Shown here: one piece after another, positions 21,359 to 34,064 of the stretch | Numbering within the stretch: position 1 is the stretch's first letter | How the letters are laid out: every line of letters starts with the position of its first letter | Source of the DNA: Acridotheres tristis | Lineage: Eukaryota > Chordata > Aves > Passeriformes > Sturnidae | DNA length: 64,000 nucleotides | Direction: 5' to 3' | Assembly: GCA_037013685.1 (NCBI GenBank) | Contig: CM072890.1 | Span: forward strand, 2,175,335-2,239,334 | Made by a program: the position numbers and the translations under genes | Notes under the pieces: model-generated | What the model was told of the DNA's origin: nothing | What the model saw: the letters and a program-made list of their open reading frames with translations, nothing else | The model's database searches: none

Positions 21359-24300
21359 GCCTCAGTGTATTCCACCAGTCTTCAGCTGCCTCAGGTTGCA
21401 AAGAAACCAAGTGGATCAAGGGAAGCCTAGAGGCCCAGACCTTGTTGTTTTAAGAAGAATCTGCAAATTGATATATACTTCACCCAAGGAAAGACAGAAG
21501 GGCTTTGTATTCATAGAAAAAAGGAAGAGCAGTGGAACTGGATCTTCCTCCAAAGAACTCTTAAATGCCCATTGAAAGGTTTAACTGGCCCTGCTTGATT
21601 TGATTATGATAAGTTTTTGGGGGCAGGAAATTTCCTCAGCTTTCTGTGATACTATTCTTTATCTACCTTTGTGAGAAAGGTTAGTAACCCCAAATTGTTC
21701 AGGAATCCTTTAATGGCACTGTCCTCTGCCACGAAGTGCCCAAATCTTACCAAAGCAAGAGAATATGTACTTTGCTGGCCTAAAATGTGTTATGTGCAAT
21801 CACTGTAGCTATTTCAATTTCAGGCCGGGCTTTTTAACTTTGTTTTGCAGTATATGATGTATTTCTAAAGTAGCCTGAAAATGCACTTAAATAATTAGGA
21901 GCTGGAAGTGCAATGACCTCTGACAAAACGTTGCTGTCCACTAAAGTCGTGGCAATGCTCATTCAACAAATGTTTCTGCCCTAAAACTCTGCTGCATGGA
22001 GGGTGTGAATGCCAGTGGAACAGAGCTGTGTTGTGGTATGGGTCTGTATCACATGATCAGAGATTTCCTGGGTGATGTAAGTGATGCAGGTATTACAACC
22101 ACTTGTCTATTCATGTTTTTTGAAGGCAGCCTAAAATGCGGTGGAGCTCTAAAATTCTAGATCATCACAGAAAGTTCAGTCATCTCAAAAGTATGTTGAG
22201 TTGGTGCCATTCACATAGAGGAGTTCCATGGAATCATTTCAAAATCCAGCTGGGTTGTGTAGATTGCCCAGTGGAGATTCAATGCAATTTTGTTTGACTG
22301 CTTTTATCTGTGTGATATTCCTGTGTCCGAAATTAATTCTGGTGCTTGTGACTGAGCAAAAGATTCCTGTCTCTCTGAAGTTTCACGAAGCCTCAGCTTT
22401 CATAACTTAAGCAGCTGCTTAGGGTCTTGTCTTAGTTGTTTCCATGCAGAATTTGTGTGATGAAAGCAGGATTTAAGCTCGGGAACAACTGACTGATGAT
22501 CATCTCTGCCCTGTTTGGATCCAGGCAAGCATCACCTCATGCACAGCCGTGCTGCAGTGTCAGCCCTGCAGTAACTGAGTGTGAATTCAAGTTTTCTCCA
22601 GGTTTGGGACTAGATCAGATCATTGATAAGGCAGACAAGGAAGGCTGTCATTGCCTAGAATGAAGTGATGAGGAAGTTTGCTGGTGTCCCTCTCGGAGCC
22701 AGGTGAGAGCCTCTGGGAAACATGAGCAAGATGGAAAAGGTTGAAACCTGGAGCACGAGAGCCTTGGGGCTGGCTGAGGCTGGACTGTTGCTGCCCACAG
22801 GAGGAGGACAAGGAGGACTGGACCTGAGAGTGATGGGATGGCTTTTCCTCCAGTAAATTCATTACAAAATGTACATGCAGGTGCTAACCATGCTTGGAGC
22901 AGCAGTTATTCCTGTCTGTTGTGGGGTCGGGGCCTCAGCTGAACAAACCTCTTGTATCTCTCACAGATTTGCTGAAGCTTGTTTCCACGTAAAACCTTGG
23001 CAGCCTCCATCCAAAGGGGAGCAGGGATCTCTACCAAGGACTGTGTTATATTTTGAAACCCAGGTACTGTGTGCTTCCTTCCACAAACGTTCACAACTGT
23101 ACACGGTGTGGCAATGTGTAACTGGAACGAGGGTGCTCTGGTTCCCCTGCATCAAAACCCCCAGGGACGAGCACTTCCCCATTCACACACAGGCTCACGT
23201 ACTCCCACAGCACCTGAAGCTTTTTGAAAGGGTCTATGACTCTAAATTTCTTGAAAACTTCCTGAAAATTAAAAATCAATCAGTTTTCTCGATCTCTGTC
23301 AAATTGTAATCTGATGAAAGTACTTTTTGTGCCCAAAGAGAAGGACTGTGACAGGAGACAAATGCAGTCATTTACCCTGGCAGACTCATTCTCTGCCTGA
23401 CCTCACCCCAATGGCATTTTGAAAGTGTGGGTGCGTTATTTTGTTCAGGTGAATCACTCAAAATTACCGTTTGTCTGAAAGAGTTTATCAAAAACTAATG
23501 GGATTTTGCAGAATAAATGGCTTCACAATTCTTCATCTAGCAGATTGCTGAGAGATGAAATGAGTCTCTGAGGTATTTATTAACTTCTGTGGGCAGCTCT
23601 GAATATAAGAGGCAAGTGCTTGAAACTTTTGTACAGGAAGTCTTACACTCCTTGTTTATCAGTGAGGAGTTTCAAATGTACAATCAAAATGCCAATCATC
23701 TATTTGTCTGCTGCCTATAACACTGCAACATAAAACTATTTTAACAAAGAATTCAAATTTTCTAGGAGTAAATTTCTAAAAGTCAGAATTTTTAGAAAAT
23801 TCTTTGGAATCCTGTTTTCTGAACAATCTTTTCTACCAGCTCAGAACACTGGTGGATGCATAGCTCCTGAGGGGTAGGAAAAGGGTTTCTCATGGACTTG
23901 GAAGAAAATGACAGCCACGATGCTCACTCTTCTCAGAAATTTTATAAAGCTCTTAGAATAGAGTGTCAGGCTTTGATACCACGTGTAATTATACTCTAGA
24001 GGCAAGTGTATATTTAATCCTGAAGGATAGGGTGTTAAGTAGGCAGGGTAGAGTTTTCCTGCCTGGACTACTCCATTCTTCAATGAGCAGGCTAAAGCTT
24101 ATTGTCTGCTTTTGTCTCTACCTGTCCCAGCATGACCCTGAACCAGAGCTGGCACAGTGCAGATGTGATGTGCAAATGCACTTTAATTTATGTCAGTGAA
24201 GGGAATTCACCTTTCCCAAAAGGGACCCTCACACTGGGCTTTGGGCAGGACACTGTGTTAACTACAGACCAATGATTGCCACTGTAAAATTGTCATTTGA

Positions 24301-26546
24301 ATCGTCTGTAGATTGTCAGATGGGTTTTATGGTGACAGTTTATAATATGTGCTAGACATGTATGGACCATGACATGCTGTGCTAACACTGCATTAGCTGA
24401 GCCATACCATAATAAGGGCTTCAAATGATTTTTGCCTTCTCTTAACCTGCACCCATGGATATTCTCATGCTGCAAGGAGCAAAGGATTGTGAGAAAGAAA
24501 AAAGGGAAGATTGTTAGAGGAAGTTTCCCTTCCTACACACATTCTGTAATTCTGTAATTTTCCATAATCACCTGTGTAAGTGGTTTGCTTTTAGTTTGGG
24601 GGTTTTTTTAAACACTTAACAAATAATAATATAGGCCTAGACAAAAAAAAAAAATAGAGAGAGCAGAGTATCACTATGAGAATGTTTTAATTTTGATGGT
24701 CAACAGAAAGACTGTTCAGCAGTGCAAGGGAAAAGCAAATGGAATCAGCCACTCTAAAATCAGGTGATTTTACATTAGTTTTTATCAGAATGTTTCATTT
24801 TTAATAGCTATTAAGATCTCTTTATGGCATGTTGTAAAGACAAAATATTTTAAAGTAGTTTTTTGTTGAGCATCCTGTAGGTGAGGAGAGTTGATTGTCA
24901 CTAATGAAGTGTTTTATGGCCAAGACCATTGCTGGAATAAAACTGTTGGCTACTTTTGCCTGCAGGTTCTACATCAAAATCCTATATGCATTCATTAAGT
25001 TTAGTTTCCTCCTTTCTTACTGCTCTTATTCATTAGTGAATACTGTGGGTTCCTTTATTGCATCTTCTTCATCCTGGATCATTATAGGGTCACTAAATGT
25101 AATTGTCCCTGTGGGTATATATTAGCTGTTCCTGCTCATTTCACAAGATTGTAATTATGGAGAAACCAGAGGTTTCAAATTATGAAAACAATTTGGTTTA
25201 ATTTAGATTCAGTGTCAGCCGTAGGGGAAAGTCCTTTTATGCACCTACTTTGTCAGGTTTGTTTTTTGCCTTGTTTTTAATAGAAAAAGACCTGGATTTA
25301 CTGCTCCAATGCCTCATAGAAGGTGGGAATCTTGTGGCAGTGTCCTTTCTCTCATAGCCATTGGATTTTGAGAAATTAGTGTATTTTGAATTAAACAATT
25401 TTTCTTTCAGTGGGCAGGTGCAGCTGGGGTCCCGAGCAGGGTGCAGTGAAGGTTTTGATCCCTCAAGGGCTGTGCATGAGGCCATGAAGGGAAGGGGAAC
25501 ACTGCTGCTCTGAGTTTTTCCTTTCCTCTTTTGAGGGGATCCAGGCCCAAAATAATTGTGTTTCTTTCTTGTGCCCTGCGTGCTGTCGGGAGAAACAGCA
25601 GCTTCAAAAAAGATGGCAACTGATTCCTCTGATTTTTGGAACAACTTCTTCTTTTCTGATCGTGCTGGCATGGAATTGATTCCCCATCGAGGACAGCTAA
25701 GGGAGGGCTGCCCATGCTTTCCCTTTCTGAGTTTTCAGGGTGAGGGGGGCACACACACTCTGCATTCCGCCGTGTTTGTATTGCTCGGGATGTCCCCGGG
25801 AATGTTCAGATGTGCTCAGCAGGGAGGCTGCCATGCACACCCTCCATCTGCTTCTCAGAGAGACAAGGACAAGGAGAGATGCACACCTTTCCTGGGTGGT
25901 GAAATGCCCCCGGCAGGGTTTGCTGTTGCTCTGATCTCGGTGGTGCAGTTGTGTTTAAAGCCAGGGGTGACAGGTACCCCCTGGTGCTTCTGACAACCAA
26001 CAGAGCGGGTGCTGAGCACAGATCTGCACACGGGGCTGCTGCTGGAGCTCGGGCGTTTCTGCCCACAAGACATCCATTACTGCAGCCTTAGGCTCAGCAG
26101 GAAAAGGTGCAGGTTCTGCAGCTGGAACAAATCCCTGAAGTGTCTGAGGGCCATAAGCCCATTTCACCTCTACCCATGCATCAAATATGAACTCCTGTCT
26201 CCAGTGACTTAACTTTCTGCACCACCGGTCTCCAGCCCTCTCTGTAATGCTCTTATTTCTGGATGGGTCACAGGGGATCCTCTCAGGCTTTTAATCTGTA
26301 GCTTATTGTTTAAAGATTTATTTGTTTTGCTAGACTACCACCAGTGCTGGTCACAGGCCAGCAACCATGGAAGGAGCCAGGCAGTTGGAAGAGTTTCCAC
26401 TTTTCCCCCAATGTTTATTTGTGATAAGGCTGCTTTGAAGGATTCAAGTAATTTGCAAACATCATCTTAAAAGTGCACAGGTGCTTAATTGTTTGCAGGA
26501 GAAAATGAAGTGCAACCAGCAATCCCTTGATGGTGCAGAATAGCCC

Positions 26547-26585
26547 CCTTTCTTCTTTTTTTTTTTTTTTATTTTTTTATTTTTA
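26547..26585. repeat. T-rich low-complexity tract
   Basis: Nearly uninterrupted T-run, with single A breaks near the end. It could be the poly(A) of a minus-strand retrocopy, but no related body is recognisable next to it. Confidence 0.7.
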
Positions 26586-27710
26586 GGAAAGCCTTGTTTC
26601 TATGGCTACCCTTTGTTGGGATTCCTGCTGTTGGGATCAACTTTAATTCTGCAAGGACCAGAGGGTGCCCAGCAGTGGGATGGTTTGGTCTCAGGAGAGG
26701 ATGGGTCCAAGGATTTCCCCTGCACACACAGGCAGCACTTTCTTTGCTCTGCTAAACCCTTCTCCCTCACTTTAAAGAAGGCAATCTCACATTTCTTTCT
26801 TGCCTTCTTCTCCCTCCAGCAGACTTTGCCACTTCAGGGACACACTACCACAACAGGCAAATTAATTAAGCCAAGAAACCTTAAAGAAAACACAGATCAT
26901 TTTCTCTCCTGCCAATTCAAGACAGTATAGCCAAGGAATTCTTGCTCTGATCCCTCTGCTCACCCAGTGTTCAGTCTGTATCCTGCTAAAAAAAACTTCA
27001 AACAAAGAGAGAACCAAGCCCCAACCAAAACAAAACAACCCCTGTCTCTTGGAACTGCTCCTAATTGCAAAGAGAGATATTCATGTTGATGTTTCTGTCT
27101 CATATTTTTCCCATGATATTTTTTTTTTTCTTTTCTAGATTCTCCCTTCCCCATGCAGGCAACAACACGTTGATGGGCTGAAGTGTTAAATTTTGGTCGT
27201 TAGTATAGCTGTACTCAAATGCCAGAGTCTCAGGAGTGCTGGGCTGGAGATGAAGTAGTAGTTTTATACACATTCACATAAATAACTGTAATAATAGGAA
27301 AAAGTTTCTGAAAGCCTAATGGTGGTTTGATAACATTAGTAACTTGTTAAAGTTTGCTTGGGTGTTTCTGTGAGTTTCTAAGTGTGTCACTTATTGATCA
27401 CTTGATTCCCTCTCTCTCTTCTTGAAATTTCGTGTTTTTGTCAATGATGTGTGTCCAGAAGCAGTAAACTCCAAACCTATTCATGGGTATTTGTAACTTC
27501 TCGTTATCTCTCTCCCTTTGGAGCTGATTGAATATAGCTCAGGCTGAGGCTTTCTCTCTTGTCACAAAAAGGAGCAAAGCTGCTTGCAGCCTTTCCTCCT
27601 ACTTATCTATTTCTGTAGCCATGAGGTACAAGAGAAATCTCAGCTTCTATTTTCTTCAATTTTCCGCTAAATTTCCTTTGAAGGTTATCTTCCCTGGAGG
27701 CTTCAACTGA

Positions 27711-27777
27711 TCCATTTTCTTTTCATTTCCTTCTCTTCTTTTTTTCTTTTTTCTTCTTTTTTCTTTTTATTTTTTTG
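27711..27777. repeat. Polypyrimidine tract
   Basis: About 65 bases almost exclusively T and C (TTCTTTTTTTC-type units). Low complexity, no gene attached. Confidence 0.8.
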
Positions 27778-30700
27778 GCACTGTGTAATGTGTTCATGTA
27801 AAGAAGAAAGGAGAGGAGAAGAAAGTGCACCTTTCTGCTGGCATAAAAACTCTTCAGTTCTTACTCTGCTCCTGGGCTCTCTGCTGGGACATCCTAAATA
27901 CAGCCATGGATCTCTTCTGTGTCAAAAAAGGGAATAATGCAGCTGTGAAGGATGCTATTCGAACTAATAATTTTCCTTATGGACTTTGAATCAGGCTTTT
28001 TGTTGGAGGTCTGTTGTCCATGTACATATTAATGTAATCAGAGCTCTCTGCTGTATTGATTTAAAGTCAGTTTTAATTAGTCCTTACTTTTCTAATTCAC
28101 CTGGAGCCCGTGCAGCTGAACCACATTGACCATATTTTGTGGAGGGTATGGGGTTAGGAGGGTAACTCCTGCTCCATTAAACAGGCTGGTTTTGCTCCAG
28201 GGTGGGAAATCCCAACACTCCTGCCCGAGGCTTCTGCCAGGACCTGGCTCAGGTGAGGAGCAGAGCCCTGCTGGTGGTGGGGGGTGACAAGGAGTGAGCC
28301 TGGGTGCTTGTGGTGTCCCAGAGCCAAGGCACCCTTCCCTGTGTCCCTGCAGGGCAGTGAAGACGGGTTGTGTTGGCACTGCTCTCTCTCCTGATGGAGC
28401 TCATCCTCACTTACACAATTCATTGATGGCACACTGAGCACACTCTGCCTCAACTTTTATTTTTGCCTTCAACGCTCAGTGTAGCATTTTCAAAAAAATT
28501 AATCTTTTGACAATTTGACCCAGCTTTCTCAGCAGCTTTTCTGGACTTTTTTATTTTCTGACTGTACCCGAGTGTGTCTGTGAGCTGTCTGAGGGTTTGG
28601 TGAGTATTTAGAAAGCATTTATTTACACATTTCCCAGCATGTAAATAACCAAATGGATAGGTAAGTCACAGTCTGTACCTCAGAACTAATTTGGGGAAAT
28701 TATTGCATTTCTGCAATTCAAAACCTCTCTTGTCCAAAGATCAACCTTAGACACACTGGGAGGTGTTTGTGTTACAGGAAGATGTGATGCAATGCATTTC
28801 AGATCAGCCCTGCTCCTGTCCCAGGCTGTCTGGGGGGACTCAGACTCTGGGCACTCTGTGCTAGAACCTCTGTCTGATTCAAACCTGCACTTTACATTGA
28901 CACCAAATTGCCTTTGCAGGATGAAGAGTTGGGTCTGTGGATTTCTCAGTTGAAAAGCACAACCATAAAATCCATGAGAAAAGCAAGTTTTCTGTTCACA
29001 GCAGAGCTAATGTAGTTTTCCTACATATATTTGTGTCTTCCTCACATGCTCATATCCACACTGCTTTTCCTTCTGCTTTTATAAGACATTCTAGTTCCCT
29101 TTCTGTATTTCTCTGGACAAGCAGTGGCATTTTGGCTGATGTAGAGTTGTGGAGGGGCTGGCTGTAGGTCAGTATTGATGCCCTTGTCAGTCTGTCTGTT
29201 CTTTCATAGTAGCCATTTTTCCTCTCTATGTGACAACTTGCTCAGGGTCCTGTCCTCCATCCAGCTGATTTGCATGAAAAAAAAGTATGATCTCAAGTGG
29301 TATGTCAAATCTGGCTGAAATTGGTATTAACAGGAGTATCAGTTTGCTGCTTGTGCTGAAAAGCTTCAGTGTGCTCCTTTTGGGCCCCAAGTCATGTTAT
29401 GTTTTATAGAAATATTTGCCTACAAGCTTTAAAAGATACCAGTAATTGAGCTTTCATCCTCATTTTTTTTTTCCTGTGGAATTTTATTTATTCACGGGGG
29501 AGCAATCTGGTAGCTTACATAGCATGTAGACCATTGGCTATATGACTTTAGCAGAAGGTCATTGTGCAGAAGATTAATAAAGGTATTTGACTGTGCTGCA
29601 TTTCCTCTTTATTCATTGTATGAGCAGTGTTGACGTGTGCAGTACACTGACACAGATTGTACTCTTTCATCCAACTACACACAGTCCTATTCTCCCTATG
29701 TTTTGCCTTTAAAGTGAGCCACTTGTAGTTGTGAATGATGTGATTTATTTTATTAATGGTATCTTTGCTGCAGGCTGTAGCATTGAGTCTCTTTGTCCCC
29801 ACGAAGTCTTTTTTATGACAATGAGAATATATGACTTAGTGTTCCTTTCAGTAACAAGGAGACAACTGTATTTTGCATGTACTTATTTTTTCAGTCTCAG
29901 ATTCTTTGTCCATTCCCAAAATAGACAAAATGAGCTGAAGCATATGCAAAGATCCTCATTTCAAACTTAGAATTATCTATTAGAACACTATTTTTAATTA
30001 GAGACAACAGCCAAAGAAAACCAATGCATTCCTTAAGCATATCCTTTGGTTTCATTGAAATCAATCTAAGATTTTGGGGCAAGTTCAGTAAGCCCAGCCT
30101 GTTAAACTTCCAAAGTTAACTGGAACTGCAGCTCACTGTGTTTCTGGACTGCACATAAAGAAAGAGCCCTGCAGGGGGTTTGCAATCCCTGTTGTCTCCA
30201 TCTGCAGCCAGGGCTGGGATGCAATTGTATAGGCTGGACATTGCCCGGGGTATCAGGAAACCCTGCTCCAAGAGAAAAGGACCTGCTGCTTTTAGTGACC
30301 CCTCATCACCAGGGCTGCCCTTTAGAGCCCTGGGTAAGAAGTAATTCCTGGAGTAATTCCTTCCAAACCTCATCCCTCAGCTCTGCCCCAGCCCTGGGCC
30401 AGCCCAGCTCTCAGCAGCGTTTCCTGCCCACGTTGGTGCCACTTGGAGACCTTCCACTGCAAATATTGATCCAGCTCACACTGCTCTGCTCATGAGATCT
30501 GAGGAGATGACAGCACTTGGCCTTCTGGCTGCAGGCTATTACAAATGATTACCATGTGAATCAGATCCTCCACCTACCTGCCAGGTGCCACGTTTGGGAT
30601 TCTTTTCCATCCCCTGCCCACGCAGTTTTTAGCCCAAAGATTCTACCTGGGTAGGGAAACGTGCTGCTTGAGGGATCAGGCTGGCAGACTGTCTTCTGGT

Positions 30701-31769
30701 TTGTGTTTCTGTCTCGAACACATCAGCTTTTTCTGTTCATTATATGCTTTCAAAATTTCCGTGGGTGAGTGGCAATGTTGGGAGGTCTTCTGGCACCAGC
30801 TGTGTCACTGCTTGTTCAGCTCAGTGCCGTGATTCACAGGTCTGCATTCTTTGCACTGAATCAGACATTCGGGATGCAAAAGGTCTGTTAGGTCATCTAG
30901 CACGCCCTTTGGTGACTCTTCCTTTCAGGATGTAAGTGCAGTTTCTGTTCTGCTTAGGAGAAAAAAGGAAGCAGGGTGACACAGTGTCTCTGCAGGTCTG
31001 GATTGCTGTGTGAACCCAGCTCTTTGGTCCTTTGTGCTCGTGGAGAGCTTAAGTCCTTATAGTTTAAAAAAAATCAGTATTTTTTTTTTTCCTGGTTGTA
31101 TGTGAGTTGATACAGCAAAGGCAGAATAAAAGGCACAGTGCATTGGGTAAAACTTTCTAAACTGTGGGGCTTGGGGATTTTTGCCACCTGTTCTTTTCCA
31201 TCACTCAGGGACAAATACAGCACATGTGTATCTTCCCTGGCTTATTTGTCCCCTTCCCTGACATTTCTTTTTTTGCTGCACTTAAAAGCATTGTGAGAAT
31301 TGATATTTCTCTGATGAGCCTACCCAGGGTCTCGTTGATTGTCTCACTAAAGAGAAACTGGTGAAAGAGGTGCTGCCAGGAACAGATCTTGTTCATTTGA
31401 GAGGCCTCTGTCTTCCTCCAGCACTAAAGCTGAGACTCAGCCCATGCTCTTACAGCTCCTACATTCTCCTTTGCTCCCCGAGGTGTTTTTCACGATTACA
31501 CTGCTCAGCTTGTTCAGGGTGAGCTTCCCTCTCTCCTTGCCCCGTGCCCCTCCTTGGCACTGTGTGTGTGCCCGAGTGTCCAAGGACAAAGGCAGGACAA
31601 AAACCTCCTGCCACACTCAGGTTTCTAGCTAGGCATGCATTTCTGCTCCACTTTGTGTGCTATGTTTTGGAGATGATTTCAAGTACTAGCTCTTAAAGAG
31701 GAGTTTACTAAAGACATTTAAAAAAAAAAAAAATAAGGTCAATGTTTAAATCCCATTGATTTAGTGAGG

Positions 31770-31784
31770 TATATATATATATAT
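31770..31784. repeat. (TA)n microsatellite
   Basis: Seven and a half perfect TA units. Confidence 0.85.
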
Positions 31785-34046
31785 CCCCAGCAAGAATTAA
31801 ACTAGATAATTAGGTGTGTTTCAGCAAGACCTGGATGGAAGTTTGTCTTCCTGGGCTCCATTAATGTGTGGTGGGAGACAATCTGTATGTGGAGGAATTC
31901 ACTGTTTGGGGAGGCACTGCAACAAAGGCTAAACAAACCAGAAACAGTAAAAGTAGCAAATTCAAAGCAGCACACAAATCAAGCTGGAAGTCTGACTTAG
32001 AAACCCATCTTTGCCAGGTGTGCCTAAGGCCCAAGTACTCCACCCCAGAACTTCCCAGGTACTCTGTTGTATAATTTTTAAAGCACTGAAACAGTAAAAA
32101 TAAAAGCTGATGGCTTTAAGTCCATCATGGAGGATTCTAATTTCATTTCATACTGAGGACACTTATCAAATCTAACACAGGAGCCTTTCTTCTCAGTGGA
32201 AAAGGGACTTGCTGCCAACTTGTTTGGATAAGAGCAGCTAGCCAAGCCTGTGTGCTGGAGTGTGCTTTAACCCTCAGCAATTCCAGGTTCTCCAGCTGGA
32301 TCGTGGCAGGCACAGTGGGAGCACAGGTTTGCAAGAGCTTCATTTGTGACCTTCTTACCAGCTCTGGTGTGGTGGCAGCCTGGACTTTCTGTTCCTCAGT
32401 GAGAAGCACACAAAGAAATAATAATTGCAAAATAATCGCAAGTGACAAGTTAGGGTTGTGTTTTATTTGCTGGATAGCAAGACAAAAAGGATGACAGTGA
32501 AGACCCTTCCTCATTTTCCTAAACAGATCCTGCAAGTCCTTTGAAATGGGTCTACTTGGGGGGGAAAAAAAGTCTCTGTCCTCTCCCAAACCCAAAAATA
32601 ACCTAAAGATGCTCTAAGGGAGAAGAGTGCTTGTCCCTCCTTCTAGCACAGGCTGCTCTGGGCTGGAGTTGCTCTCTGCAGTGTCCCAGTGGGATGTGGG
32701 GCTGCAGGCAGGACAGTGGGGATGTGGCTGCCAGCATGGAATATAACAAAATAATGACTTTTGTCCCCTGTTTGTTGCAGCTCTGCATCCCTCTTCCCAT
32801 ACTGAGAGGACACTTTAACCCCGCCCTATTTCTCTTGAGTAAATGTGTAAAAAATGAGGGAGGGGTTGGTTTTGGTTTTAGTCAGCAGCAGAGTTTTGTG
32901 TTTTATTTATGTTTGAGGGAGTGAAAAAATTCATGTCCAATTGCTCAGGGTGGGAGATCCTGCCAATATTGTTCTGGTCATGCCTCAAGGCTATTTGGGA
33001 ATTCAGTTCATGAAGTCCATTCTAACAGCTAGAGACCCATACATAAGAGATGCTTTTTAGGGTTTTTCTAAATCTATGGATCTTTCTTAATGTTTTAGGT
33101 TTTGCTTTAATAGAACAAGCAATTTCTTAAACACAGCAATCTTTCCCCATCTGTTGGTGCCCTGAGTTTGTAGTTTAGGGGCCCAACAGTCCCTGGAAGG
33201 AGAGACATTTCCCAGAGAGGTGAGTGCCCACAGCTAGTCGTGACACTTCTAAAGGCTGCACTTGCTCTGCTCTAGAACCCATTCAAATGAGAAATTATTG
33301 TGTTTCCTGGCTCAGATTGTTTTGGTTTGTTTTATTTGCATTTTCCTTACTTATGCCTGTAAAGCCATCCCAGGATGTTGTGAGGAGTCAGAAAATTTTC
33401 CTCATTCTCTGGGGCTGAGCAGCTCCCATCCAGGGATATCTCCTACCTGGTTTGTTTCAGCTTACCTTTCACAGAAAATTCAGGGTTCTCAGCAGCTCAA
33501 ACCCTCGCGTTTTTACTGCATCTGCTTGATTATATCTAAAACAAGTAAAAAAATATGAACCTAAAAATAGATAAAATTATTTTTACTGGAAAATGTTTGG
33601 CTTGGACTTCTTAGTCTGTTCATTGATGTCTGTCTCTGAAAGGGCAGATGAATCTCACATTTCCAAGAAGACTATAAATACAGAGCAGTGCAGTCTCATT
33701 TACTAATATTATGAAGCTAATTTGGCTGTAAATTCAATCGTACATCTATCTAAAACATCAAGTAAAAAGTCACCATGCTGGGAGACGGAGTTCCCAGCAA
33801 ACATCTAAGCAGGAACACAAGTCTCTACTCTTCTCTTCCTGTAAATCACAGAAATGGTGTCCTCTTGAAGCTCTGAAATGAGAAAATCTTTGTAGATTGT
33901 ATCTACTGTTGTTTAAAGACGCCTTTATATGTATCCTTTTAATTTCTCTCTGCTTTGTGATTTCTGTGTGTTTAAAGATTACAAAATTTTCCTGCAGGTA
34001 AGAGCAGCAAAGTGTCTCCTCTGTTATTAATTTAAAAAAAAATAGC

Positions 34047-34064
34047 GAGAGAGAGAGAGAGAGA
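34047..34064. repeat. (GA)n microsatellite
   Basis: Nine perfect GA units, preceded by an A-run. Confidence 0.85.

Noticed and set aside
25237..25993. Overlapping open frames on both strands (144 and 145 codons)
   Set aside because: Mutually overlapping, no homology, no conserved motif.
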